This document shows, one piece after another, positions 54,661 to 63,102 of a stretch of 64,000 nucleotides of DNA. Every line of letters starts with the position of its first letter. Position 1 is the first letter of the stretch. This stretch comes from Salegentibacter lacus (GTDB lineage Bacteria > Bacteroidota > Bacteroidia > Flavobacteriales > Flavobacteriaceae): contig NZ_JAIQZB010000012.1 of NCBI RefSeq assembly GCF_020164555.1, forward strand, positions 62,001-126,000, read 5' to 3'. The notes under the pieces are model-generated. The model searched no databases and was not told the DNA's origin. It saw only the letters and a program-made list of their open reading frames with translations. A program made the position numbers and the translations under genes.

Positions 54661-56028
54661 TTATTCTCTCATTACAAATCTTTCAATTTGCTTCTCTACA
54701 TCGTTATGAAGACCATATTTTGAAATTAACAGTGTTTTTGATTCCTGAATTTCCAGTAAATTATCAATAAGGTGATAATACTCAGGGCGGTCATCACAAA
54801 CTTCCTGCATAATTCTTCGCTCGGTTTGCCCTAAAGATTTAATATTGTTTGTCATGAAGTCCTTGTTATAAACTTCCCGATATATTTCACCTACGTGTTT
54901 ATCAAAGTAACCATCTCTATTCCAGGTAACTTGAATAGCTATTAACTCCTGATTATTTATTAAAACAACCTCTGGATGATCTTTTTGAACTTCTTTTTGA
55001 GTTTTAAGTAAACGCTTCAAAAGCATAGCTCTGTATGATTCTTTGTAACTCCCCCTACTATTTCCTTCATCATCTATAGCTGAGGCTCCATTTCTTCTGG
55101 TGTCTTTTCGGAACTCAGGATTATTTCGCTCTTCGACTAACTTATTTCGGTATTCAACTAAAGGAGCCATCCAACTTTGTCCTTTATCCACAAGGGCAGA
55201 CATAGATTTATCTTCTTTTACAACAGTACATGTCCAGCATCCAAATCTACTTTGACCGCAAGATTTGTGTTCTTTATTAGTTACGACAGTTGGGCATTCG
55301 TAATCATCTGCACTGGCATCTGAATAGATTTGAAACAAAATATTGTTGTCAAATCCCCAGGGCGACTCCACTACGTTAATTATATACCATATTTCCTCCA
55401 ACATTAACTCCTTAATTGGAGCAAAAACATAAGTATTAACGTCTGTTGCATGTTTGGAGAGTCTTTCGCCTTTTCTTTCATGTTTTTTCATAGAACGCTC
55501 TCGCGTGCTACTTTCTTCATACCGTGTTCCTAGTAGCACGATTGCTTCTCCTTTTTCATCAATTTGTTCATGAAGAAAAGATGAAGTAGGTCTAATTTTT
55601 AATTTATCCGTACACCAACGAAATGTATTATTAGGAACAGGATAGCCTTTACCTAAAACATTAACCCAATACGATTCATCCAATTTCGGTGTAGTCTTTT
55701 TTACAAAAATTGGCAAATCTTGATTTCTTGCTTCAATTTCAATTTTAGCCAGTACCTTTTCCACATATGCTGAAATTATTGGGTTCTCTACCATAGTATC
55801 ATTACAAACAACATATACTGGCCTTCTCAATTGAAAGGGATTTGGAAGCGACTTAATTCTTTGAAGGGCAATCCAGACTAAAGTTAGGAGTACAGTAGAA
55901 TCTTTACCTCCACTAAAACCTATTATCCAAGGTCTTTGAGTATTGTCAGCGTAGGCATATTGATCAATAATTTCATCAATTATCCCTTCAACTTTAGAAC
56001 TTTTTATTTTTTGCGTATAACTTTTCAT
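54661..56028 (-). CDS. dndC: DNA sulfur modification protein DndC, PAPS-reductase-like
   Basis: 455 residues. PP-loop GFSGGKDSTVLL at 37-48; the four iron-sulfur cysteines are visible in ECPTVV, KSCGQS and FGCWTCTV. DndC is an iron-sulfur ATP pyrophosphatase that activates the DNA backbone for sulfur. First gene of the operon. No dndA lies nearby, so sulfur must come from another cysteine desulfurase such as a chromosomal IscS or SufS. Confidence 0.93.
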   Translation of the reverse strand: MKSYTQKIKSSKVEGIIDEIIDQYAYADNTQRPWIIGFSGGKDSTVLLTLVWIALQRIKSLPNPFQLRRPVYVVCNDTMVENPIISAYVEKVLAKIEIEARNQDLPIFVKKTTPKLDESYWVNVLGKGYPVPNNTFRWCTDKLKIRPTSSFLHEQIDEKGEAIVLLGTRYEESSTRERSMKKHERKGERLSKHATDVNTYVFAPIKELMLEEIWYIINVVESPWGFDNNILFQIYSDASADDYECPTVVTNKEHKSCGQSRFGCWTCTVVKEDKSMSALVDKGQSWMAPLVEYRNKLVEERNNPEFRKDTRRNGASAIDDEGNSRGSYKESYRAMLLKRLLKTQKEVQKDHPEVVLINNQELIAIQVTWNRDGYFDKHVGEIYREVYNKDFMTNNIKSLGQTERRIMQEVCDDRPEYYHLIDNLLEIQESKTLLISKYGLHNDVEKQIERFVMRE

Positions 56029-56265
56029 AACAGCTATAAAAGTAATTAAAAGCGGGCTTTTTAGCGCTTATTTTTTAATAGAATAATGACTTCTTTTCAA
56101 CAGCTTGTTATAACTACTCATAGCAAAACCATATACTTTAGCACCAATTGTTATAAGACTTTTCATTCGCTATCTTTAGTTGCTTTTAGGAGTCAGGCAT
56201 TCTCCTTCTGGTTTATCTGAACGAATAATTCGTCAGCTTTTAGTGAATTGAATAAAAATGAACTA
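56029..56265. promoter_or_regulatory. Upstream region of the dnd operon
   Basis: TTGTTATAA occurs twice in direct orientation (56105-56113 and 56148-56156, 43 bp apart), and a 13-bp palindrome ACGAATAATTCGT lies at 56221-56233. These may be operators for the dnd promoter. No exact TAnnTTTG box was found on the minus strand here. Confidence 0.35.
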
Positions 56266-56700
56266 ATGAGTTATCGAACAAAACTTAGGTGCTAGATTCA
56301 TTGAACTAGGCACATATGAACAATAGCAAGAAATTAATACCTTTTCATTTTAAAAAAAAAGGTGATCGCAGTTGAATATCAGGGAGAAATCCAAATGTTT
56401 AATTGGGGGTTGATTCCTTATTGAGATAAGAATGAAAAAGGCTAAAAAAGATTCTTAACGCGAAAACTGAAACCATAGCTGTGAAACCTTCCTTTTAAAA
56501 TTCGGATAAGAAAAGTTGTTTAATTGTCGCAGATGTTTATTACGAAGGGCAATGGGGCAAAAAACAGAAATATTTAATTACACTTACAAATCTGGAGATA
56601 TTTGCTTTTTCGGGTATTTATTCATTCGGGACAATCCAGAGAATAACAAAACCTTAAATGCCTATTCAATAAAGAATAATTAATTTACCCTTTAAGATGT
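56266..56700 (+). pseudogene. Decayed SRAP (YedK/HMCES) gene
   Basis: Pieces in shifting frames match the SRAP family in order: start MSYRTKL (56266), GARFIEL, then VEYQGEIQMFNWGLIPY, KTETIAVKPSFKNSDK, LIVADGYYEGQWGKKQKYLI and FAFSGIYSFGT. Several in-frame stops and frameshifts separate them. The catalytic Cys2 of the family is Ser here (AGT instead of TGT). SRAP proteins cap abasic sites in single-stranded DNA. The 250 bp that follow to 56948 hold no gene I can support. Confidence 0.75.
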
Positions 56701-56948
56701 CTAAATTCTAACAATATGAATTAAGAAAGCCTCGATTGAAAAAGCTTTTAATAGTTCTGTAAACTTCATATTTTTTTCTATTTTTAACACCTCGTTAAGA
56801 GAATCGGCAAATCCATCTCCCTACAGTTTTTTGCCTAATCACTAAGCCCCACATCTGCATGCAGACGGAACAGTTAATTATTTCAAACAAACCGCTCAAT
56901 AAAGCTTTTTTAAAGGTTAAACTTAACCGATTCATATAATTAAAAACT

Positions 56949-57452
56949 ATGATCTTATTTAACATTAAAGAACTAGAGAAACTTATCATTACAGAAAAGG
57001 TTTCCGATGGGCTTGCCTTCAAATATCTTTTTACTCATCTTATTCTTTTCACTCTTGCCGATTATATACCCGTAGATGGAGATAACCCCTGGTGGCGTAC
57101 GTGGGTTCATTTATTGATCAGCTTGATGGCACTAATATGGGGAATCAGAAAAACTTTCGAAATAAATCAGCAAGGAGATAATATAGAATACTTTAAGCGA
57201 CTTATTTCTCTCTCTTTTGTAACCGGAATCCGAACTATTGTATTTGGATTTCTAATTATTTTCTGCGTACTCGTCAGTACTCTTATAGCAGATCAAATTT
57301 TTACGTTTTCAATTCGAAATTCTATATGGATGACGGTGATAGAGCTCATAGCCTATGCCTTGTTAAATGTAGTCTTCTATTATATTTTAATAAATTCCTT
57401 TAAACGGATTAATTCTATAGATTCCAGAGCTTACCAAATGAAAACTAACTAG
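56949..57452 (+). CDS. Four-helix inner-membrane protein, unknown
   Basis: 167 residues with four hydrophobic segments (FTHLILFTLADYI, WVHLLISLMALIWGI, TIVFGFLIIFCVLVSTLI, LIAYALLNVVFYYILI). No family recognised. First of a row of plus-strand genes of unknown role. Confidence 0.6.
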   Translation: MILFNIKELEKLIITEKVSDGLAFKYLFTHLILFTLADYIPVDGDNPWWRTWVHLLISLMALIWGIRKTFEINQQGDNIEYFKRLISLSFVTGIRTIVFGFLIIFCVLVSTLIADQIFTFSIRNSIWMTVIELIAYALLNVVFYYILINSFKRINSIDSRAYQMKTN

Positions 57453-57557
57453 GTACAGGGCAAGACAAGGGGTGGAGAAATTCCGTTTACCCCTGAGAAA
57501 TTAAGAATAAAATTTATAGAATAGATTATAAAACGATTTGTAAACCACACAAACAAT

Positions 57558-58529
57558 ATGAAAAACATCAATTTAAATTACTTATTTCTACTTCTAGTTT
57601 TTTTTACTTTTTCCTGTGAGGAATCTAACAATGAAGCTACAGAGGAGCCAAACAATGAAATTACCGATGACTATAAATTATTAGCTGTATCTGACCTTGG
57701 TGAGGTATTTGAAATTGGAAATAATACTGGGGATATAGAAAACGTTGGACAAATAGATAAAGAAAATAATGACAGTTTTCTTGCAACAAACTCTTTATTA
57801 TCATCAGAAGAAAAAATTTATTCCATTGAATATGTTTACAATCCATCACCAACAAATAATCTTTTAATATTTGATAGACAAGATGGAACAAGTCAAAGAA
57901 TACCGTTAATACTTCCTTCAACAATAAACGGTGATGAAAGAGGAATTTTAGCCCTTGCCTGGGACAACAACAAAATGATAGGAATTTTAGCGGAGAACGT
58001 TTTAGCAAATAATTCTACAAAGCACCTCATACATATCGACCCTCAAAATAACTCAATTACTGAATTAGGTATTACTTTCAATGAAAATAGAATTAGCTCA
58101 ATGAAGAAAATTGACTCTACGTTATATATCTCAACTTGGGGTGAAGGTTTCCTGGAAGTTGACCTGGTAAATAACACAGTAAACAATTTGAGTTCTATTA
58201 ATGGTAGTAGGATAGCCCAAATAAATAATTCTGAATTAGCAATAATGCAAGCAGTTTCTGGCTCTATAGGTGGAGCTAAGCCGGGAATAATTGATTTAAC
58301 AAACCATAGTATTACTGACTACTCAAATGGAGAAACATTTGGACTTGTTACAGCTTTTGGTAATACGATCATTGAAAATGAAATTTACCTGAACTTAGTG
58401 AGTTCAAATACTCTGAATTTATATTTAGGTATTTTGAAGACAAATTTTGAAACAAATCAAAATTCTATCGTGGAAATTAACTCGAATACTGTGAATAGAA
58501 ATTTGATCATTTTAGATACAACTAACTAA
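57558..58529 (+). CDS. Lipoprotein with beta-propeller-like repeats
   Basis: 323 residues. Lipoprotein signal ending FFTFSC, then an acidic linker. The rest contains repeated strand patterns such as YKLLAVSDLGEVFEIGNN and IAQINNSELAIMQAVSG, like a six- or seven-bladed propeller. Surface or periplasmic protein of unknown function. Confidence 0.65.
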   Translation: MKNINLNYLFLLLVFFTFSCEESNNEATEEPNNEITDDYKLLAVSDLGEVFEIGNNTGDIENVGQIDKENNDSFLATNSLLSSEEKIYSIEYVYNPSPTNNLLIFDRQDGTSQRIPLILPSTINGDERGILALAWDNNKMIGILAENVLANNSTKHLIHIDPQNNSITELGITFNENRISSMKKIDSTLYISTWGEGFLEVDLVNNTVNNLSSINGSRIAQINNSELAIMQAVSGSIGGAKPGIIDLTNHSITDYSNGETFGLVTAFGNTIIENEIYLNLVSSNTLNLYLGILKTNFETNQNSIVEINSNTVNRNLIILDTTN

Positions 58530-58773
58530 AAATTAAAGTTTGCAATTGTGGCTATAATAATCGCTTATTCTAGCTAAATTCTGGAAATCTTTTAGAAAAC
58601 ACTGAGATCTTGGAACTCTGCCATGATGCAAACTATTTGGGAATTTTTATGATCACTAATCAAAGCGGAAAAGATACAGCTCCAAAAATGAAGAAAGCGA
58701 TTGATGAAATTATTGATGGCATAGTAAATCATAATGAGCAAAACCTAAAATCCTAATTGTTTAAAAACCCCCA

Positions 58774-59421
58774 ATGAAAAAAACTTTACTTATTCTATTC
58801 ATTTTTAATTGCTTAAACGCCTATTCACAAACCCCTTCTGACTTATTTAATGCCGGAAGAAATATAGCAAGTGCTTCCAGTCAGGATAAATTATCAAAAA
58901 GATGGTTCTCCAATGTGGAACTGGAATTTGGAGTAAACAATGAGGTAGAATATCGTTATTCACTTTACGACAACAATGACCATTTAATTTCGGGAAGAAG
59001 TGCCGAACTTGAAAATAAAGTATCATACGGGATCCTATACAGTATTAATTACCCTCTATTTAATAAATTGACTATTGGAGCAGTAGGAGGTTTTCAGCAC
59101 CAAAGCCAACAAAAAATTTCAGCATTAAAGTTTGGAGGAATTCTTAGGTACCATTTTATCAATTATGAAAGCGTCAATATAAATTTAATGACAGCTTATA
59201 ACTTAGCTTTAAGTGATAACATTAGTAGTGATATGGCGAATGTTCGACTCGGTCTTCAGTTTCCAATATCAAAAACAGATGATTTCAATTTAAATTTAAA
59301 TGTTTTTTGGGACTACAATTATTACGTAGCCAGCAAACCAATACTATTAGAGGAAAACAACGAAAAACCCAGCCATATCATCTTCAGGTCATATGGTGTT
59401 AGTTTAGGGATGCAGTTTTAA
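58774..59421 (+). CDS. Predicted outer-membrane beta-barrel protein
   Basis: 215 residues with a signal peptide (KTLLILFIFNCLNAYSQ). Alternating strands such as VEYRYSLYDNNDHLI and LTIGAVGGFQHQSQ, and a C-terminal Phe (SLGMQF), typical of barrels inserted by BamA. Family not recognised. The 244-bp gap before it has only a 35-codon open frame that I do not trust. Confidence 0.65.
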   Translation: MKKTLLILFIFNCLNAYSQTPSDLFNAGRNIASASSQDKLSKRWFSNVELEFGVNNEVEYRYSLYDNNDHLISGRSAELENKVSYGILYSINYPLFNKLTIGAVGGFQHQSQQKISALKFGGILRYHFINYESVNINLMTAYNLALSDNISSDMANVRLGLQFPISKTDDFNLNLNVFWDYNYYVASKPILLEENNEKPSHIIFRSYGVSLGMQF

Positions 59422-59453
59422 AAACTACATTGTGAAAAAATCGAAAAGTGTAA

Positions 59454-59963
59454 ATGAAATATAAAACCAAATTCAGCTTTCTCTCTATTTTTGTTTGTTT
59501 TACTCTAACCGGTTCTGCAATAGGCCTTTTATTTATTACTTCAAGTTCAACAGAAGCAGATATTGTTCTTCCTATACTTTTCTTATTATTTGTAATTTAT
59601 TTTTGGCTCACAGAGTTTAGGACAAGAGCGCATAAAATTGAGATTTCTAAAGAGAAAATTTCCAAAAAGATATATTTTGGATTAGGACAAGGAAAAGAAT
59701 ACTTATATAAAGAGTTGGATGGGTTTATTATAACCAAACAGCCAAATAACGGAAGTACTTCAGAGTATATTTTTTTAATTAAAAACAATAGAAGAATAAT
59801 CTGCTTATCAGAATTCTATCATCTTAACTATACCCAGATTAAATTGGAGATAGAAAACAAATTAAAATTTCTGGAAGAAAAAAATATAACTTCAAGAGTG
59901 AGTATCAAGAAATGTTCAGGTAAAATCAAATTATTCGATAGTTCTGAGAATAAAATTCTTTAA
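59454..59963 (+). CDS. Small membrane protein with a PH-like cytoplasmic domain
   Basis: 169 residues. Two membrane helices near the N-terminus (FSFLSIFVCFTLTGSAIGLL and IVLPILFLLFVIYFWL), then strands such as KIEISKEKISKKIYFG and IFLIKNNRRIICLSEF, like bacterial PH domains. Function unknown. Confidence 0.55.
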   Translation: MKYKTKFSFLSIFVCFTLTGSAIGLLFITSSSTEADIVLPILFLLFVIYFWLTEFRTRAHKIEISKEKISKKIYFGLGQGKEYLYKELDGFIITKQPNNGSTSEYIFLIKNNRRIICLSEFYHLNYTQIKLEIENKLKFLEEKNITSRVSIKKCSGKIKLFDSSENKIL

Positions 59964-59995
59964 ACCAATGCCAGTGGCAAAATTTAAATTAAAAA

Positions 59996-60427
59996 ATGAG
60001 ATATATATTACTAATCCTGATTGGCTTTATGTTTATTCCAGTTTCAGCTCAGGAACTCAAGCAAAGGGAATTAAAAAAGATTTCAAAACTTGGGATAGAA
60101 ACCGTTCATATAAATAATTATGGTGAACAGTTTACCAATGATTTCAGAGATATTTTACGGGCAGATAGAAAAAGAAAAACCAATAAAACGGTAGGGATTA
60201 TTTTCACTTCTTTATCTGCAATAAGTTTAGGCCTGGGAACTGCTGTGTTTGCAACACCGGTTGAATCTGAAGGGCACGGAAAAGCGTATAGGGATGTAAT
60301 AGGAGGCTTTTTGATTGGTACGGGAGCGATTGAGGGAGGGATAGGAATTCCTCTCCTCTTTGTGTCGAAAAAGAGAAAACGAGAACGGGATAGATTAATC
60401 GAAGAGTATTATACTCAAATAAAATAA
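59996..60427 (+). CDS. Exported hypothetical protein with two helices
   Basis: 143 residues. Signal peptide (YILLILIGFMFIPVSAQ), short soluble part, then two hydrophobic segments (VGIIFTSLSAISLGLGTAV and VIGGFLIGTGAIEGGIGIPL) and a basic end. Unknown. Confidence 0.55.
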   Translation: MRYILLILIGFMFIPVSAQELKQRELKKISKLGIETVHINNYGEQFTNDFRDILRADRKRKTNKTVGIIFTSLSAISLGLGTAVFATPVESEGHGKAYRDVIGGFLIGTGAIEGGIGIPLLFVSKKRKRERDRLIEEYYTQIK

Positions 60428-60438
60428 GCTCCAAAAAT

Positions 60439-61029
60439 ATGAAGAACACTCTCCTTCTACTTACGATTATGATGCTTCTTTTTCTTTCATGTAACAATAA
60501 CGAAGATCAAATTCATGCTGAAGAGAAAAGTAATGGTTTTTTTTTCAACTCAAATTTTTATAAAGTTAATAAAGCTTACTTTATTCCAGATTTATCAACT
60601 GAAGAAATAGATGATTTTTACATAGTTATTACTGATGGAGAAATTATTTCACCATTTACAGATTCAAATGAGCTCGAGTTTAGTGAGGCAACAAAAAATT
60701 CTGTTGTCTTTAGAGGAATCCCAGATCGGAGTGGACCTGTAACTACAGTAGGTTTTGCTCCAAATGGATCCTATGAGTTTAATTCAAATAATAGCAGTTT
60801 TAGTTTTGCTCAATTTAATTTCAATTGCGAAGCTTCAAATGGAATTTTACAAATGTGCCAACAGTCGCTGGTAATTGAAGAACGTATAGTTCCGGATGTG
60901 GCCATAATTGATATTGAAATTGAAGAACTTACAGCAATTAATGATATAAATTTTGAAATTGAATTAACAGAATCTCGCATTATTCAAGGACATTTTAGAG
61001 GTGTTTTAGATAGAATTCAATCTGAATAA
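60439..61029 (+). CDS. Small lipoprotein
   Basis: 196 residues. Lipobox MLLFLSCNNN, then a strand-rich acidic domain with two cysteines (FNCEASNGILQMCQQ) that may pair. It follows the previous gene by 11 bp. Unknown. Confidence 0.6.
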   Translation: MKNTLLLLTIMMLLFLSCNNNEDQIHAEEKSNGFFFNSNFYKVNKAYFIPDLSTEEIDDFYIVITDGEIISPFTDSNELEFSEATKNSVVFRGIPDRSGPVTTVGFAPNGSYEFNSNNSSFSFAQFNFNCEASNGILQMCQQSLVIEERIVPDVAIIDIEIEELTAINDINFEIELTESRIIQGHFRGVLDRIQSE

Positions 61030-61086
61030 CCAGTTGAGATACAATATAGTTCTCGAATCATAATTAATTCATCTACTTCGAAACAC

Positions 61087-61674
61087 ATGAATCAATATTA
61101 TATTTTTATCCTTTTCCTATTTTTATCTTTAAATCAGAACCTATATTCTCAAGAAAAATCTCATCCTCAATCAATAAGGACTGGAATCGGATTAAGTTTT
61201 AATAATGGCCGGGAAGAGAGGGGTATGGGATTAATCTATTCTATCGGTTATCAGAAAAGCTTTGGCAACAATAACAGAATAAGGCTTAATCCAAATTTAA
61301 TATTTGGCGGCTTTCTGCCTATAGGAATAACAGATACCAGAGATCAATTTTATAGAATATCATCTTTTGGCTTCAATTTACATTACGATTTGGTAAAATT
61401 TAAATCTATTTCTGTAGTTACCTCCCCTGGAATTTTCTTGAATTATTCAAGAGGTTTATTGGGAACTGGAGGAATGCCAGAAGCAGACAATTACACTTCA
61501 GAATTTTTCAATTCTATTTATTTTGGCGGTAAGTTTTCTTTAGGTTTAAGAATTACACCAAGTGGAAAACGATTAGCGTATGAAATTCGACCATTAAATA
61601 TTCAATTTGGTAATAAAGGATTTATTTTGGGTTATCTAATGTTTGGAATCGATATTAAGCTAGGAGAAAACTGA
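61087..61674 (+). CDS. Predicted outer-membrane beta-barrel protein
   Basis: 195 residues. Signal peptide (YIFILFLFLSLNQNLYSQ). Strands such as GIGLSFNNGREERGMG and YLMFGIDIKLGEN fit a small eight-stranded barrel. Unknown ligand. Confidence 0.6.
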   Translation: MNQYYIFILFLFLSLNQNLYSQEKSHPQSIRTGIGLSFNNGREERGMGLIYSIGYQKSFGNNNRIRLNPNLIFGGFLPIGITDTRDQFYRISSFGFNLHYDLVKFKSISVVTSPGIFLNYSRGLLGTGGMPEADNYTSEFFNSIYFGGKFSLGLRITPSGKRLAYEIRPLNIQFGNKGFILGYLMFGIDIKLGEN

Positions 61675-61750
61675 GAAAAATTTATGTATTAGCTTACACT
61701 ATGTATACTTACTTCAACCATAACTGTTATTTAGTATTAAATCTATCTAA

Positions 61751-62254
61751 ATGAGAAAAATCGAATTGATTTTCGGAGCTGTTGCCGCAACTTCGATAGC
61801 TTATAAATTTGTTCTTGGAAATGCCATAAATCCCATTTTTATAATGTCGATAACAGGTTTGAGTTTATTCTATACCTATTTTAGTTTCGCTTATTTTAAT
61901 CATATTCCTTTCAAAAAAATATTAAAAAAGGAGTCTTACAGCGGTATTTCGAAATGGAGAATACTTGGAACTGTCGGACTTGGGTTTGGATTAGGCATCA
62001 TTATTTTGGGTGTTCTATTTTCTCTTATGGATTGGCCTTTTAATACATATTACTCTTTAGGAATTCCAATTTTAGGGATAATTGGTATAATTTCATTTGT
62101 TAAATATTTATCAGGCAGATCAGATGTTTATTCACGAATTTTAAAAAGGATACTGGTAATTGGTGGTGTTGCAGTAATATTTTGGTTAACTCCTCAGGAA
62201 AATTTAAATGAAATGCTTGGCATAAAAACTAATCAAACAGAAAAAACTGATTAG
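61751..62254 (+). CDS. Five-helix membrane protein, unknown
   Basis: 167 residues with about five hydrophobic segments, among them IFIMSITGLSLFYTYFSF and VGLGFGLGIIILGVLFSL. GldL-like in overall look but no motif. Last of the hypothetical run. Confidence 0.55.
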   Translation: MRKIELIFGAVAATSIAYKFVLGNAINPIFIMSITGLSLFYTYFSFAYFNHIPFKKILKKESYSGISKWRILGTVGLGFGLGIIILGVLFSLMDWPFNTYYSLGIPILGIIGIISFVKYLSGRSDVYSRILKRILVIGGVAVIFWLTPQENLNEMLGIKTNQTEKTD

Positions 62255-62386
62255 ATACCAATTGCTTAGTATTAGTCATCAGAAAATTCGAAATTAAACA
62301 TACCTAAACCAGTGATTCTCAATTTGCGAATTGAGTCATTACCTCAATACAAAGTGCTCGTTAGTTTCTAAAAACGACGTTCATTA

Positions 62387-62524
62387 TCACATTATAATGT
62401 GGTTATTCGCATATTTTTAGATGCCAATGACATAAATGATTTGATTTCCACCTTAAAGTGTGGATTTTAATGTAATTTTGGTTCTAACCATATTTATGAT
62501 GTCTGATTCCACAGTATAATGTGG
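62387..62524. promoter_or_regulatory. Three evenly spaced HipB operators (16-bp palindromes)
   Basis: TCACATTATAATGTGG at 62387-62402, CCACCTTAAAGTGTGG at 62448-62463 and CCACAGTATAATGTGG at 62509-62524. Start-to-start distances are 61 and 61 bp. The -7 box at 62473 lies between the second and third. They are the likely binding sites of the HipB encoded next. Confidence 0.8.
62473..62480 (+). promoter_or_regulatory. -7 box (TAATTTTG) of HipBST locus 2
   Basis: Exact TAnnTTTG match, between operator 2 and operator 3. It places the transcript start near 62487 and the third operator in the leader, so repression by bound HipB is expected. Confidence 0.65.
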
Positions 62525-62553
62525 GTTTAGCGGTTAGAAAAATAAAAGAACCT

Positions 62554-62763
62554 ATGGCAGCGATACAAAAGATTGGTCAGCTGATTCAGCAACGCCGAGA
62601 TAATATGCGGATTACCCAGAAACAATTGGCAGAGATGGCTGATATCGGGATTAATACGTTATATAAGATTGAGACCGGTCAGGCTAACCCTACCCTAGAA
62701 TCTTTACAAAGAATCACAGACGTCCTTGGTATGGAAATCACACTGCAGGTCAAAAAAGTCTAG
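62554..62763 (+). CDS. HipB-like Xre antitoxin/regulator, locus 2
   Basis: 69 residues. HTH: QRRDNMRITQKQLAEMADIG then TLYKIETGQANPTLESLQRI. The ATG at 62554 is preferred to the in-frame GTG at 62521, which lies inside an operator. Ends seven bases before the HipS-like start. Confidence 0.88.
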   Translation: MAAIQKIGQLIQQRRDNMRITQKQLAEMADIGINTLYKIETGQANPTLESLQRITDVLGMEITLQVKKV

Positions 62764-62769
62764 GTGTAA

Positions 62770-63102
62770 ATGAGGCAAGCGACTATATATTATAAAGAAA
62801 AAGAAGCTGGCATTTTGAAACAGCACGATGACGGGAGTTTTACTTTCCGGTATCTGGAAGCCTGGTTGGCCGATCCGGAGAATCCATCTATTAGTCTAAC
62901 CCTGCCAAGATCCCAACCGGAATATAATGCTAATTACTTATTTCCTTTTTTCTATAATATGCTTCCGGAAGGAACTAATAGACAAACGGTGTGTAAGGCT
63001 AACCGGCTGGATTCTGATGATTATTTTGGAATTCTTATGACTACCGCTCGTTATGATACTGTAGGTGCAATTACTGTCAAAAAAAATAAAGAGGTTAAAT
63101 GA
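62770..63102 (+). CDS. HipS-like protein, locus 2
   Basis: 110 residues, HipA N-subdomain 1: TIYYKEKEAGILKQHDDGSF, SLTLPRSQPEY, then LFPFFYNMLPEG. Overlaps the kinase gene by four bases (ATGA). In HipBST this piece inhibits the kinase. Confidence 0.87.
   Translation: MRQATIYYKEKEAGILKQHDDGSFTFRYLEAWLADPENPSISLTLPRSQPEYNANYLFPFFYNMLPEGTNRQTVCKANRLDSDDYFGILMTTARYDTVGAITVKKNKEVK

Noticed and set aside
56800-56815. ATCGGCAAAT, the same 10 bases as in the mnmE 3' end, as a possible right attachment site
   Set aside because: The match stops at once on both sides (GAATCGGCAAATCC against TGCATCGGCAAATAA). Ten bases in an AT-rich window are expected by chance, and element-like genes continue to the right.
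58649-58756. 35-codon open frame before the barrel gene at 58774
   Set aside because: Too short, with no domain; an in-frame stop just upstream suggests at best the remnant of a longer gene.
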